DNA of 64,000 nucleotides from JAFGOG01 sp034429215 (GTDB taxonomy: Bacteria; Chloroflexota; Anaerolineae; JAAYZQ01): positions 1 through 64,000 of the forward strand of contig DAOUGI010000094.1 in assembly GCA_034429215.1 (NCBI GenBank), written 5' to 3'. The position numbers and the translations under genes were made by a program. Below, piece after piece: positions 17,011 to 26,136 of the stretch. Each line of letters starts with the position of its first letter. The first letter of the stretch is position 1. The notes beneath the pieces were generated by a model, which worked only from the letters and a program-made list of their open reading frames with translations, searched no databases and was not told where the DNA came from.

Positions 17011-17718
17011 TTAGCCGATCGCTTCGTCGCTTTCCACTAGCCCATCACGGATGTGGATGATGCGGCGGGTCTGTTGGGCGATCCCCGGATCGTGTGTAAC
17101 AAAAATGATGGTGATACCCCGTTCATCGTTCAGTTGGCGAAATATGGCCATGATCTCTTTGCCCGACCGGGTATCCAGGTTGCCGGTTGGTTCGTCGGCC
17201 AGGATGATGGCCGGCTGGGTGACCAAGGCGCGGGCGATAGCCACCCGCTGCTGCTGGCCACCCGACAGCTCGTTAGGCCGGTGGTTCAGCCTGTCGCCCA
17301 ACCCTACCGCTTCCAGCGCAGCCTTGGCCCGCTCGCGGCGCTCCCGCATGCCTATGCCGGCATAGATTAGCGGCAACGTAACCTGCTGGAAGGCGGCGTT
17401 GCGAGGCAGGAGGTTAAAGGTCTGAAAAACAAAGCCGAGCTTGCGGTTGCGGATCTCGGCCAGTTTGTTGTCGTTGAGCCCGCCGATATCGATGCCGTCC
17501 AGCCAGTAGTGCCCCGAGGTCGGCTGATCCAGGCACCCGATGATATTCATCAGCGTGGACTTGCCAGAACCAGACGGCCCCATAATCGCCACAAACTCAC
17601 CCTTGGTGACGTGCAGCGATACGCCGCACAGGGCGTGGACCTCAAGGTCTCCCATTTGGTAGACCTTGGTCACATCCTCAATTTCGATCAGGCTGCCGTT
17701 TGTATTCTGGCTTGTCAT
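17011..17718 (-). CDS. MacB/LolD-type ABC transporter ATPase
   Basis: 235 residues from ATG 17718; an in-frame ATG at 17757 would add 13 residues, and neither has a good Shine-Dalgarno. Walker A GPSGSGKS (47-54), signature LSGGQQQR (about 152) and Walker B IILADEPTGN (about 171) are intact. It energises the permease encoded next to it. It lies between the HlyD-type adaptor and the permease, giving the order adaptor-ATPase-permease-lipoprotein in one operon. Confidence 0.92.
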   Translation of the reverse strand: MTSQNTNGSLIEIEDVTKVYQMGDLEVHALCGVSLHVTKGEFVAIMGPSGSGKSTLMNIIGCLDQPTSGHYWLDGIDIGGLNDNKLAEIRNRKLGFVFQTFNLLPRNAAFQQVTLPLIYAGIGMRERRERAKAALEAVGLGDRLNHRPNELSGGQQQRVAIARALVTQPAIILADEPTGNLDTRSGKEIMAIFRQLNDERGITIIFVTHDPGIAQQTRRIIHIRDGLVESDEAIG

Positions 17719-17770
17719 GTCGATATTGGCAAAAGCAGGCGGCCAAATGGCCGCCATGGCTAGGCCGACA

Positions 17771-19147
17771 TTACGGCTGCATAAAAGTCTGCTGGAGCTG
17801 CTCGCGGGTGGATTCCTCGATCAAGACAATGACATCACCCGCCTCCAGTCCGGCCAGCACCTCACTCGAGAACTCGTTGCGCAGGCCAATCTGGATCTCG
17901 ACTCGCTGAGCTTGGCCACTAACCAACCGATCGACAAACGTCTTACCAGTCAGCCGATCGACGCGTATGAAGCGGTTGGGCGCGAGCAAGACGCCATCTC
18001 GTCGCTCGACGACAATGTCGGCGTTGGCCGTCATGCCGGCCCGCAAGGCGGCAGCCGTTGGGGCAAGGCTGATGGTCACTTTGTAGGTCACAATGCCCAA
18101 GTCGACCACGGCAGTCTGGGCGACCCGATCTATCCGGCCGGTCAGCGTCTCGTCAGACAGCGCATCGAGGGTGATCGTCACCGGCTGGCCCTCGGCAATG
18201 CGGCCGATGTCGATCTCGTCGATCATGGCATCGATGTGATACCGGGACAGGTCGGTCAAGACAAAGGCGGGCTGCATGCCGCTCAATTCGCCCTGCTTGA
18301 CCCCCACCACTGTGATCGTGCCGTCATGAGGCGCGGTGAGGGTGGCGTCTGTCAGCAGATCGCGCGTCTGATCCAGGCGCAGTTGGACCTGCTCGACCTG
18401 AAGCTGGGCGATCATCAAGTCTTCGGCCGATACCCCTTCCTGCAGGCGGGCCAGAGCAGCCTCGGCCTGGGCAATCCCCGACTTGGCAGCGGCCAGCTCT
18501 GCCCTGGATGGACCGCGCTGGGTGAGGTCAAAGCTGGCCTGGGCGGTCTTGTAGTTGATGGTCGCCTGTTGAAGCTGCAAGGCCTGCGGCAGCATCGCCA
18601 CGTCGGCCCGGTCGGACACCTGGTCATAGGCGGCCTGGGCCTGGTCCCTGGCCGCCTCGGCCTGATCCAGGGTTGCCCGGGCCACCTGGATCTCCTCCTT
18701 CGTCGGGCCGGCCAACAGCCTTTGATAGGCAGCCTGAGCGCTTTCGAGCGCGGCCCGGGCCGCGGCCAGGTCGTACTCGGAGGGCGGGCGCTGGGCGCGA
18801 AGCAGTTGGGCCTGCGCCAGGGCCAGGGCAAGCTCGGCCTCGGCGACCGATGCTTCAAGCTCTTTCGTCTCAAGCCTGGCGAGAGGCTCCCCGGCGCGCA
18901 CCACCTGGCCCTCGGTAGCCCACACCTCAGCCACAAACCCGGTGCCTCTGAAGCTCAAGGTGGTCTGTCCTGCGGGCAAGATCGTTCCCGTGGTGTTTAC
19001 CAAGGCCGCCAGCGTCCCGCGTTGGACCCGATAGTCCTCGCGCTGCACCTCCGGCTGCTCGGCGTTGGCGATGTAATTCGTATAACCCCAATAGCCAACG
19101 GCCGCCAGCGCCGCTAGCACGATAAAGATGATCAGCGCCCTCTTCAT
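17771..19147 (-). CDS. HlyD/MacA-like efflux adaptor protein
   Basis: 458 residues. An N-terminal membrane anchor (residues 4-24) is followed by split lipoyl/beta-barrel segments around a long coiled-coil hairpin of Ala/Gln-rich heptads (about 95-245, with repeated QAxAxLxxAxxxY patterns). The C-terminal membrane-proximal domain is present. It links the ABC exporter to the outside; in a monoderm it would act on the extracellular face. Promoter at 19167-19195 and Shine-Dalgarno GGAGG directly before the ATG. Confidence 0.9.
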   Translation of the reverse strand: MKRALIIFIVLAALAAVGYWGYTNYIANAEQPEVQREDYRVQRGTLAALVNTTGTILPAGQTTLSFRGTGFVAEVWATEGQVVRAGEPLARLETKELEASVAEAELALALAQAQLLRAQRPPSEYDLAAARAALESAQAAYQRLLAGPTKEEIQVARATLDQAEAARDQAQAAYDQVSDRADVAMLPQALQLQQATINYKTAQASFDLTQRGPSRAELAAAKSGIAQAEAALARLQEGVSAEDLMIAQLQVEQVQLRLDQTRDLLTDATLTAPHDGTITVVGVKQGELSGMQPAFVLTDLSRYHIDAMIDEIDIGRIAEGQPVTITLDALSDETLTGRIDRVAQTAVVDLGIVTYKVTISLAPTAAALRAGMTANADIVVERRDGVLLAPNRFIRVDRLTGKTFVDRLVSGQAQRVEIQIGLRNEFSSEVLAGLEAGDVIVLIEESTREQLQQTFMQP

Positions 19148-19166
19148 ACGACTACCTCCATGCAGG

Positions 19167-19195
19167 ACTATACCATAGACCGGGGTTCCTGTAAA
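19167..19195 (-). promoter_or_regulatory. Promoter of the MacAB-like operon
   Basis: Minus strand: -35 TTTACA (19190-19195), 17-base spacer, -10 TATAGT (19167-19172) with TGG extension. Its -35 is one base from the -35 of the divergent PA14 promoter. The mRNA leader would be very short and includes GGAGG. Confidence 0.75.
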
Positions 19196-19196
19196 C

Positions 19197-19225
19197 TTGA
19201 CACGCGAATCTTTTTGGGCGAAAAT
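19197..19225 (+). promoter_or_regulatory. Putative promoter of the PA14 protein gene
   Basis: Perfect -35 TTGACA (19197-19202), 17-base spacer, weak -10 GAAAAT (19220-19225). It leaves a leader of about 100 bases before the GTG at 19334. Confidence 0.45.
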
Positions 19226-19333
19226 CAGCCTGAAACAGGAAGGCGACCGATCCTTGGTCGACGACCGGGGGAAACGGAACTAGAGACGGGTCCCGGACGT
19301 TATATAAGGGACGGACTTGAGAGGGAGGCTGTT

Positions 19334-20851
19334 GTGACTGTCCGCAGGACTCAAAATCGGCTAGATCAATCGTCGTCACAAGAGCAGGATACATGGACAC
19401 AACCTGCCATCTACCCGGAAGAAGAGCCAGCCTCCAGGGGTGTCACAGGATTCACGGTGACAATTCTGGTGCTGCTTGCCCTGTCAGCCGTGTGCGCCGT
19501 GGCTGTCCTGCTTTTTCTCCTCTTCAGGCGCGACACGCCCGCCATTCCGCCCGGCAATGACACAGGGACTCCTGTAGCCACGCTGGTCGGCCCAGGCCAG
19601 ACGGCTTCACCCGGCGCGCCAGGCCAGGCCAAGATCTCTGTTGACCCTACCGAAGGCTACATCAACACCCTGGTCACCGTCACCGGCCAGGGTTGGTGGC
19701 CGGGGGAGCCGGTCTTTGTTTTTCTCCGTTCGCCACAAGAAGGAGCGGGGCGGGGATTCTCCTATGCAGCGGCAGTAGCCGACGACACGGGCAATATCCG
19801 CACCGCCTTTACCTTCCCCAACGAAGCCCGCTGGGTTGGACAGCCGTGGGCCGATGTGATCGGCCGGGGTACCCGCTCGAGCATGGAAGCCATCACCCGG
19901 TTTTCCCTGGTGGCACCCACCCCGACTAACACGGTGCCGGTGCCGACCTTCCCGCCGACCGATACGCCCGCGCCGGTGCTGCCCACCGATACGCCCACGC
20001 CGATACCGCCCACCAACACCCCGACGCCGACCCCCACTGCCACTGCCCTTGTGATCACCGATTGGCGCGGCGAGTATTTCGCCAATCGCGACTTGCAGGG
20101 CAACCCGGCGCTCGTCCGCAACGACGGGTACGTTGATTTTAACTGGGGCGAGGGCTCGCCGGGGCCCGCCATTCCCGTGAATGGCTTCTCGGCACGATGG
20201 ACACGCACCCGGCAGTTCCGTGAAGGAACCTTCCATTTCACGATCACCACAGACGACGGCGCCCGCCTGTGGGTCGACAACACGCTGTTGATCGACGAAT
20301 GGCACGATGGGCTGGGAACCTATGCGGCCGATCTATACCTGACACGAGGCGCACACACTCTGCGCATTGAATACTATGAAAACGTCGGCGGGGCCATGAT
20401 CCAGTTTGACTGGACACAGGCCGAGGCGCCAACCCCAACGCCGACGTCCGGGCTGCCAGGGCCGGTCCCTGCATGGTATGGTCAGTACTTTGACAACCCC
20501 GATCTCGACGGCAATCCGGTATTCGTCCAGGAATACACGGGGGAAGAGCTGAGCCTGAATTGGGGAGAAGGCTCACCTGACCCGTCGGTGCCGGCGGACT
20601 ATTTTTCGGCGCGATGGACACAGAGCCGGTGGTTCTCAGCCGGCACTTATCGCTTCCACCTGGCGGTAGACGATGGCGCCCGCGTGTGGGTGGACAATCA
20701 GCGGCTGATCCGCGCCTGGGAGGATGGCCCTCACGACGACGAGACTGCGGACATTTACCTCGAGCAGGGACTGCATACCATCAAAGTCGAGTTCTTTGAA
20801 GCCACCGGGGGAGCCCGCATCCACTTGTGGACGGAACTACTCGGCCGGTAG
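19334..20851 (+). CDS. Membrane-anchored surface protein with two PA14 domains
   Basis: 505 residues from GTG 19334, chosen because AGGGAGG lies just upstream; the open frame extends to 19160 but has no ribosome site there. One membrane helix (about 40-64, followed by RR) leaves the N-terminus inside. Outside come a beta domain, a proline/threonine linker (about 195-240) and two PA14 domains (about 240-365 and 375-505), both with GEGSP and FSARWT repeats and DDGARVWVDN-like metal turns. PA14 folds bind carbohydrate in many glycosidases and adhesins. A strong terminator follows. Confidence 0.85.
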   Translation: MTVRRTQNRLDQSSSQEQDTWTQPAIYPEEEPASRGVTGFTVTILVLLALSAVCAVAVLLFLLFRRDTPAIPPGNDTGTPVATLVGPGQTASPGAPGQAKISVDPTEGYINTLVTVTGQGWWPGEPVFVFLRSPQEGAGRGFSYAAAVADDTGNIRTAFTFPNEARWVGQPWADVIGRGTRSSMEAITRFSLVAPTPTNTVPVPTFPPTDTPAPVLPTDTPTPIPPTNTPTPTPTATALVITDWRGEYFANRDLQGNPALVRNDGYVDFNWGEGSPGPAIPVNGFSARWTRTRQFREGTFHFTITTDDGARLWVDNTLLIDEWHDGLGTYAADLYLTRGAHTLRIEYYENVGGAMIQFDWTQAEAPTPTPTSGLPGPVPAWYGQYFDNPDLDGNPVFVQEYTGEELSLNWGEGSPDPSVPADYFSARWTQSRWFSAGTYRFHLAVDDGARVWVDNQRLIRAWEDGPHDDETADIYLEQGLHTIKVEFFEATGGARIHLWTELLGR

Positions 20852-20880
20852 CTATCGGGCTTCTGAGCGATGGGCCGTGG

Positions 20881-20922
20881 GCAGGCCGGCTGTGAGTAAA
20901 GGGCCGGCCTGCGCGCTTTTTT
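20881..20922 (+). terminator. Intrinsic terminator after the PA14 gene
   Basis: Perfect 10-bp stem GCAGGCCGGC (20881-20890) / GCCGGCCTGC (20903-20912), 12-base loop, then a run of six T (20917-20922). Confidence 0.9.
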
Positions 20923-20948
20923 GCATCTCGCCCCACTCGTGCTATAAT
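20921..20948 (+). promoter_or_regulatory. Promoter of acylphosphatase-FecR genes
   Basis: -35 TTGCAT (20921-20926) overlaps the terminator T tract; 16-base spacer; perfect -10 TATAAT (20943-20948) with TGC extension. Shine-Dalgarno AGGGGG (20961-20966) precedes the ATG at 20973. Confidence 0.7.
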
Positions 20949-20972
20949 CAGGCGCATGACAGGGGGAACGGG

Positions 20973-21254
20973 ATGTCTGTAGAGGTCCGCCTGCATGCCA
21001 TCGTCCACGGGCGGGTGCAGGGCGTCAGCTTTCGTTACTATACTGTGCAGCGCGCCCGCGAGTTGGGCATCACCGGATATGCTCGTAACCGCTGGGACGA
21101 GAGCGTCGAGGTAGTGGCCGAAGGGCAGCAGGCGGCCGTCGATGAGTTGCTGGCCTTCCTCCGGGTCGGGCCACGGGCTGCCTTTGTCACCGATGTGGAC
21201 GTTCAATGGCTGGCGCCAACTGACGAATTTGAGCGTTTCGAGGTGCGTCACTAG
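20973..21254 (+). CDS. acyP: Acylphosphatase
   Basis: 93 residues, the classic length. It hydrolyses acyl phosphates such as acetyl phosphate or carbamoyl phosphate. The active-site loop GRVQGVSFRYY (about 13-23, with the phosphate-binding Arg) and the catalytic Asn in GYARNRWDESVEV (about 35-47) are present. The start ATG 20973 is placed by its Shine-Dalgarno; the open frame extends upstream into the preceding terminator. The FecR-like gene starts directly after the stop. Confidence 0.93.
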   Translation: MSVEVRLHAIVHGRVQGVSFRYYTVQRARELGITGYARNRWDESVEVVAEGQQAAVDELLAFLRVGPRAAFVTDVDVQWLAPTDEFERFEVRH

Positions 21255-22475
21255 ATGCGCAAAAAACCAGAGCGGGTCGCCTGGATAGTTCTATGGATCG
21301 CCTTTGCCACCTGCTGGATCCTGGCTATTGGCACGCCGTTGGGGATTCGATCCTATCTGATCAACGCTACTGAAAGCCAGGAGACCAAGCTCCAGGTGAT
21401 CGGCGGGACGATCCTGGTACAGAAAGCCAACAGCAGCGAGCCGATTGGGGTCACCCAGGCGACCACCTTGGCACAGGGGGACCAGGTGATCACCGACGCC
21501 ACCTCTAGCGCCACACTGGACCTCTTTGAGCGCAGCCGTCTCATCCTGTACAGCAACACAGACCTGACTCTGGAGAGAATGCGAACTCCCCGCTTTGAGG
21601 TGAGCGAGCGCCTTGACGAGATCCACCTGAATCTGACAGGAGGCCTGGTCCGGGTGGGCGTCGCGCTGCCCCTTGAGGACGAACCGACCACCGACTTTCA
21701 GGTACTGACCCCCCATACCGACATCTCGCTGCAAGAGGGCAGCTACCGGATCGGAGTGACCAACGAGGGGACACAGGTGACCGTCGTCCGAGGACAAGCG
21801 CTGGTGGGGCGGGATTTCCCCCAACTCACCCTCGTCCAGGGGACACGCAGCCAGGTCGGATTGGACGGCACTCCATCCACACCCATGCCTGCCGTGCAGA
21901 ACCTGCTGGTGAACGGCAACTTTCGGGACCCGATCGAGAATGTTTGGCTGACCGACACCCTGGTACTGACCACGACGGTAAAACCGGCGGCCATAGAACA
22001 AGTGCAGGACGGGGGACGGACGGCCATCCGCCTTGTGCGGCGCGAAGCGGACAACGGCAACCACACCGAGGCCGCCATAAAGCAAGAACTTGACTACGAC
22101 GTACGCGATTTCGTGCGATTAGAGGTAGTGCTCGACATCAAGCTGAGTTTCCAAAGCCTGTCGGGCGGAGGAATGCAGAGCTCCGAGTTCCCGATCATCG
22201 TCCGGTTAGACTATAAAGACATCTACGGCAATGACAACTTTTGGACGCATGGCTTTTACTACCAAAACCAGGCCGGCTATGCCATTGGCCCTGATCCGTG
22301 GGGGCGGCCGAGTGGTGAACAAATCCCCCAAGACGTGTGGTTCCCTTACGAGTCGGGCAACCTGTTGGTCATGCTGGGCGATCGCAAGCCGGCGCACATC
22401 ACCGGCTTGACTATCTATGCCTCGGGCTGGAATTACGACAGCCTGGTGTCAGAAGTCCAGCTCCTCGTCGAATAG
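21255..22475 (+). CDS. FecR domain membrane protein
   Basis: 406 residues. An N-terminal membrane helix (about 8-30) anchors an extracytoplasmic protein. A FecR-like beta domain (about 50-200) shows the typical features: GTILVQ, LAQGDQVITDATSSATLDLF and TVVRGQALV. The second half (about 215-406) is a beta-rich, carbohydrate-binding-like region of unknown family. Classical FecR relays signals to an ECF sigma factor, but no sigma or TonB gene is near, so a structural or sensory role is open. The start abuts the acylphosphatase stop, so the two are cotranslated. Confidence 0.8.
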   Translation: MRKKPERVAWIVLWIAFATCWILAIGTPLGIRSYLINATESQETKLQVIGGTILVQKANSSEPIGVTQATTLAQGDQVITDATSSATLDLFERSRLILYSNTDLTLERMRTPRFEVSERLDEIHLNLTGGLVRVGVALPLEDEPTTDFQVLTPHTDISLQEGSYRIGVTNEGTQVTVVRGQALVGRDFPQLTLVQGTRSQVGLDGTPSTPMPAVQNLLVNGNFRDPIENVWLTDTLVLTTTVKPAAIEQVQDGGRTAIRLVRREADNGNHTEAAIKQELDYDVRDFVRLEVVLDIKLSFQSLSGGGMQSSEFPIIVRLDYKDIYGNDNFWTHGFYYQNQAGYAIGPDPWGRPSGEQIPQDVWFPYESGNLLVMLGDRKPAHITGLTIYASGWNYDSLVSEVQLLVE

Positions 22476-22482
22476 CCCTGCT

Positions 22483-23007
22483 CTACCCTCTGATCTGCGC
22501 CTTGTACCGCTTGCGGATTTCCAGAAAAAGCGCACAGTAGCTGTCGCTGGCGTAATCGGAGTAGGTCCAGGGCCAGGGACGAAAGCGGCCCTGCTGATAG
22601 GCCAAGGTCACCTCGCCATAGATGCCCTGGCCCAGGTAGAGGCGGTGAGCGTGGTCTTTGGTAGTGGCCAGCACCAGCTTGGACAGCGAGACATAGCCGG
22701 GGTCGATATTCACCCGCCGCCGACCTTCCTGAGCCAGTGCCCGTTCCATCTCGTTGGTTTGGCGCTTGACGGCAGGCAGATCCTCCGGGGCGATGAGGCG
22801 CTCAAAGGTCACGAACTGCCGCTGCAGGGCCGACCCGAACTCGGCGGCGTAATAGTCGGTGTGATCGAAGGGCAGGATTTCGCTTTCCAGGTCTGTTGGG
22901 CCAAAGGCGCGGGCAAGCGCTGCCCTGACTTTAGGCAGCATGTCGACATCCCCGGTCAGCAGGCTGGCGATCAGCTTGACCGGCGCCGGTTCGCGAGCAG
23001 TACCCAT
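22483..23007 (-). CDS. DUF4416 family protein
   Basis: 174 residues, full length for this family. Recognised from the pattern: KLIASLLTGD at the start, DHTDYYAAEFG, the central IDPGYVSLSKLVLATTKDHAHRLYLG and the C-terminal WPWTYSDYASDSYCALF. The conserved His/Asp/Tyr suggest a metal-binding enzyme, but no function is established for the family. It is convergent with the FecR gene, seven bases away. Confidence 0.85.
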   Translation of the reverse strand: MGTAREPAPVKLIASLLTGDVDMLPKVRAALARAFGPTDLESEILPFDHTDYYAAEFGSALQRQFVTFERLIAPEDLPAVKRQTNEMERALAQEGRRRVNIDPGYVSLSKLVLATTKDHAHRLYLGQGIYGEVTLAYQQGRFRPWPWTYSDYASDSYCALFLEIRKRYKAQIRG

Positions 23008-23078
23008 CTTTGAGCCCCTCCCAACCCATCATACCGGCAAGGCCGGCTTCTGTCAAGCCGCCTGCCTTTGACGATCAG

Positions 23079-23107
23079 TTGTCAAGCCGGGGGCCTTGTG
23101 TTATACT
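23079..23107 (+). promoter_or_regulatory. Promoter of the propionate/methylmalonyl-CoA cluster
   Basis: -35 TTGTCA (23079-23084), 17-base spacer, -10 TATACT (23102-23107) with TGT extension. The predicted start is about 25 bases before the carboxyltransferase ATG, with Shine-Dalgarno GAGGAG in between. Confidence 0.75.
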
Positions 23108-23140
23108 ATAGCCGTCATTTCACCGACGAGGAGAAGGACA

Positions 23141-24691
23141 ATGGCCGCGGACCACAAGATCCAGAAGCTTCACGACATGCGCGCCCAGGCGCAGGAGGGC
23201 GGAGGTCAGGAACGGATCGCCCGCCAGCATGCCCAGGGCAAGCTCACTGCCCGCGAGCGGATCGACAAGCTGCTCGACCCCGGCACCTTCCGAGAGCTTG
23301 ACCCCTTTGTCACCCACCGCACGGTTGGCTTTGGCATCGAAGAACAAAAGTACCTGGCCGACAGCGTCGTCACCGGCTGGGGGCAGGTCGACGGCCGGCT
23401 GGTCTACGTCTTTAGCCAGGACTTTACCGTCTTTGGAGGGTCGCTTGGCGAGGTTCACGCCGAAAAGGTGTGCAAGGTGATGGACCTGGCGATGAAAAAC
23501 GGCGCGCCGGTCATCGGTCTTAACGACTCGGGCGGGGCGCGCATCCAGGAAGGCGTGGTCAGCCTGGCAGCCTATGCGTACGTCTTTTTGCGCAACGTGC
23601 TGGCCTCGGGTGTCGTGCCGCAGATCAGCGCCATCATGGGGCCATGCGCCGGCGGGGCGGTCTACTCACCGGCCATGACTGACTTTATCCTGATGGTCAA
23701 AAAGACCAGCTTTATGCACATCACCGGTCCTGATGTGATCAAGGCCGTTACCCGCGAGGAGGTCACCTCCGAAGATCTGGGCGGAGCGATGGTCCACAAC
23801 ACCAAGAGCGGCGTGGCCCATTTCGCTGCCGAGGACGAGGAAGACTGCATCTACCAGATCCGCAAGCTGATGAGCTACATCCCGCAGAACAACACCGAAG
23901 ACCCGCCCTTCGTGGCCACCGAAGACCCGCCCGACCGGATGGAGGAGGCGCTGAACACCCTCATCCCCGACAATCCCAACAAGCCGTACGACATCAAGGA
24001 CGTGATCCGCTTGGTGGTGGACGATGGTGATTTCTTTGAGGTGCAGGAGCACTGGGCGCAGAACATCATCGTCGGTTTTGCCCGGCTGGGAGGCTTTTCC
24101 ACGGGTATCGTCGCCCAACAGCCGATGGCGCTGGCAGGGGTGCTGGACATCGACTCGAGCATCAAGGCGGCGCGATTTGTGCGCTTTTGTGATTGCTTCA
24201 ACATCCCGATTATCACCTTCGAGGACGTGCCTGGCTTTCTGCCGGGAGTGACTCAGGAGCACGGCGGCATCATCCGCAACGGGGCCAAGCTGCTGTACGC
24301 CTACTGCGAGGCGACCGTGCCCAAGATCACGATCATCACCCGCAAAGCGTATGGCGGGGCGTACGACGTGATGAGCTCAAAGCACATCCGCGGCGACATC
24401 AGCTACGCCTGGCCATCAGCCGAGGTCGCGGTGATGGGGCCGGATGGCGCAGTGAACATCATCTTTCGGAAACAGATAGCCCAGGCGAGCGACCCGGAAG
24501 CCGAGCGAGCGCGGTTGGTGCAGGAGTACCGCGAGACGTTCGCCAACCCATACGTGGCAGCGGCGCGGGGTTATATCGACGACGTGATCGAGCCCAAGGA
24601 AACACGGCCACGGTTGATCGAGGCGTTGCAGATGTTGCGCAACAAGCGCGATTCGAACCCGCCGAAGAAGCACGGGAACATCCCACTGTAG
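23141..24691 (+). CDS. Acyl-CoA carboxyltransferase (propionyl-CoA carboxylase beta / transcarboxylase 12S type)
   Basis: 516 residues, crotonase-fold carboxyltransferase with N- and C-terminal halves. The acyl-CoA oxyanion-hole glycines are seen in GLNDSGGARIQEG and in GPCAGGAVYSPA, and the biotin-side loop in DVPGFLPG and AYGGAYDVMSSKH. It moves CO2 between carboxybiotin and propionyl-CoA/methylmalonyl-CoA. No biotin carboxylase gene is in the window, while 5S-like and biotinyl subunits are, so it may form a methylmalonyl-CoA:pyruvate transcarboxylase. ATG 23141 is favoured by GAGGAG; the open frame reaches 23096. Confidence 0.9.
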   Translation: MAADHKIQKLHDMRAQAQEGGGQERIARQHAQGKLTARERIDKLLDPGTFRELDPFVTHRTVGFGIEEQKYLADSVVTGWGQVDGRLVYVFSQDFTVFGGSLGEVHAEKVCKVMDLAMKNGAPVIGLNDSGGARIQEGVVSLAAYAYVFLRNVLASGVVPQISAIMGPCAGGAVYSPAMTDFILMVKKTSFMHITGPDVIKAVTREEVTSEDLGGAMVHNTKSGVAHFAAEDEEDCIYQIRKLMSYIPQNNTEDPPFVATEDPPDRMEEALNTLIPDNPNKPYDIKDVIRLVVDDGDFFEVQEHWAQNIIVGFARLGGFSTGIVAQQPMALAGVLDIDSSIKAARFVRFCDCFNIPIITFEDVPGFLPGVTQEHGGIIRNGAKLLYAYCEATVPKITIITRKAYGGAYDVMSSKHIRGDISYAWPSAEVAVMGPDGAVNIIFRKQIAQASDPEAERARLVQEYRETFANPYVAAARGYIDDVIEPKETRPRLIEALQMLRNKRDSNPPKKHGNIPL

Positions 24692-24702
24692 GGGAGGGCA
24701 CG

Positions 24703-25722
24703 ATGGACACCCGGGAATTCGGAGACAGAGCTGAGGCCCTGCTGGCAGCCCACCAGCTCGATGAGCTGGAAGTAGCGATCGACGAGGCGATTCGAGACCA
24801 GGCCCCTGAGTCCACCACCCCCAGTGACCCGGCGCGCATGTGGTTGGAATACTACCAGGCCCGGCTTCAATGGGCGCGGCAGAGGTGGCACGTCGCCGGG
24901 AGCAGCTTTCGCAAGTTATTGGATCAAGATCTGCCGGTCGATCTACGCGCCCGGGTGTTGCGCTGGCTGGGTGAGTCACTTCACTATGGCGGCCAATGGC
25001 AAGAGCAGATCAGCCTGGAACAGGAAGCCTTGGTCTTGTCTACGGTCTTGGATGACGACAGTACCCGGCCGGCGATCTATAATCTGATGGGCTGGAACCA
25101 CCTAAACCGGAGCCGGTACCAGGAGGCCCTGGGAGCTTTTGAGCATGCCCTATATCTGTGCCAGGGGACCGGGCAAAAAGAGCAGGAAGCATGGGCGCTC
25201 AACAACCTGGGCGTGACCTACCTGCGCATGGGGGACATGGCCAAATCGCTCGACGCCCACCAGGCCAGTCTAGTCATCCGGCGCGAGGCCGGCCTGCGGC
25301 TCCAGGAAGGGCGCAGCCTGTACCATGTAGCCTCGGTGCTGGTAGCCCAGGGCCATTGGCGCCAGGCCGACAAGTTTCTGCGCGACAGCGAGGCCATCGC
25401 CCGCGAGACCGAGGATCAGATCGGCCTGTCCTACGTCATGTTCATGCGCGGCCAGTGGGAAAAAGGCCAAGGCCAGTTGGAGCGATCCCTCAACGCTTAC
25501 CGGCAGTCGCTGGCATTGCGCGGCGCTATCGGCAGCCCATCCCTCATCGCCGAAGCCAATTGGGCGCTGTGCGACGCATATCGGATGCTGGGCGACTGGT
25601 CGAAAGCTGCTGAGCACGCCGAGCAGGCGGCCAAAGCCTGGCGTGAGGTGGCCAAGCCGTGGGCCGGCCTTACGATGAATGAAGCAAACTCATCCCAAGC
25701 ACAATCCCGCCTGTCGGAATAG
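24703..25722 (+). CDS. Tetratricopeptide repeat protein
   Basis: 339 residues with at least five TPR-like helix pairs from about residue 100 onward (for example AIYNLMGWNHLNRSRYQEALGAF-type repeats and AWALNNLGVTYLRMGDMAKSL-type repeats). There is no signal peptide or catalytic domain, so it is a cytoplasmic scaffold or protein-binding module. It begins 11 bases after the carboxyltransferase stop with Shine-Dalgarno GGGGAGG, so it is in the operon. Its role in propionate metabolism is unknown; it might assemble the multi-subunit biotin enzyme (speculation). Confidence 0.85.
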   Translation: MDTREFGDRAEALLAAHQLDELEVAIDEAIRDQAPESTTPSDPARMWLEYYQARLQWARQRWHVAGSSFRKLLDQDLPVDLRARVLRWLGESLHYGGQWQEQISLEQEALVLSTVLDDDSTRPAIYNLMGWNHLNRSRYQEALGAFEHALYLCQGTGQKEQEAWALNNLGVTYLRMGDMAKSLDAHQASLVIRREAGLRLQEGRSLYHVASVLVAQGHWRQADKFLRDSEAIARETEDQIGLSYVMFMRGQWEKGQGQLERSLNAYRQSLALRGAIGSPSLIAEANWALCDAYRMLGDWSKAAEHAEQAAKAWREVAKPWAGLTMNEANSSQAQSRLSE

Positions 25723-25772
25723 GCGGCGAGGCGTCTGCGGGGGACAACAACCGGCTACAGGGAGAAAGACAA

Positions 25773-26093
25773 ATGCCTGAGCGGAAAGCGACCGTTGAAG
25801 AAGCAGCCACGCGGCTGACCCAGCCCTTCACCCACACCATCCTGGGTCAAGTGGATGATTATTGCGCTTACCTAAGCCGTTTCTTGGGCAGCTACAAGTT
25901 CCACCAACATGCCAAGGACGAGATGTACTATGTCCTCCAGGGCGAGATCTTTATCGACTATTACGACGGCCCCAGCATCCCGTTGCGCACGGGAGAAAGC
26001 CTGGTATTGCGTGCGGGCGAGCGCCACCGCTCCCGCGCCGACAAGGAGGCGCTGGTCCTATTGTTCAAGGCCGCCCACCTGTTCGCTGAGTAA
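25773..26093 (+). CDS. Small cupin-domain protein
   Basis: 106 residues forming one cupin barrel: HQHAKDEMYYVLQGEIFI (motif 1, with a His, Asp and Glu pattern) and RTGESLVLRAGERHRSRA (motif 2, GxxxxxxAGxxH). The metal ligands look partly conserved, so a metal-bound sensor, epimerase or dioxygenase-like role is possible but cannot be named. It has Shine-Dalgarno AGGGAGA and lies between the TPR gene and the carboxyltransferase 5S-like gene, transcribed the same way. Confidence 0.8.
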   Translation: MPERKATVEEAATRLTQPFTHTILGQVDDYCAYLSRFLGSYKFHQHAKDEMYYVLQGEIFIDYYDGPSIPLRTGESLVLRAGERHRSRADKEALVLLFKAAHLFAE

Positions 26094-26136
26094 AAGCTCT
26101 CATCCTCACCAGGGACCTCTGTGAAAGAGTGATAGA

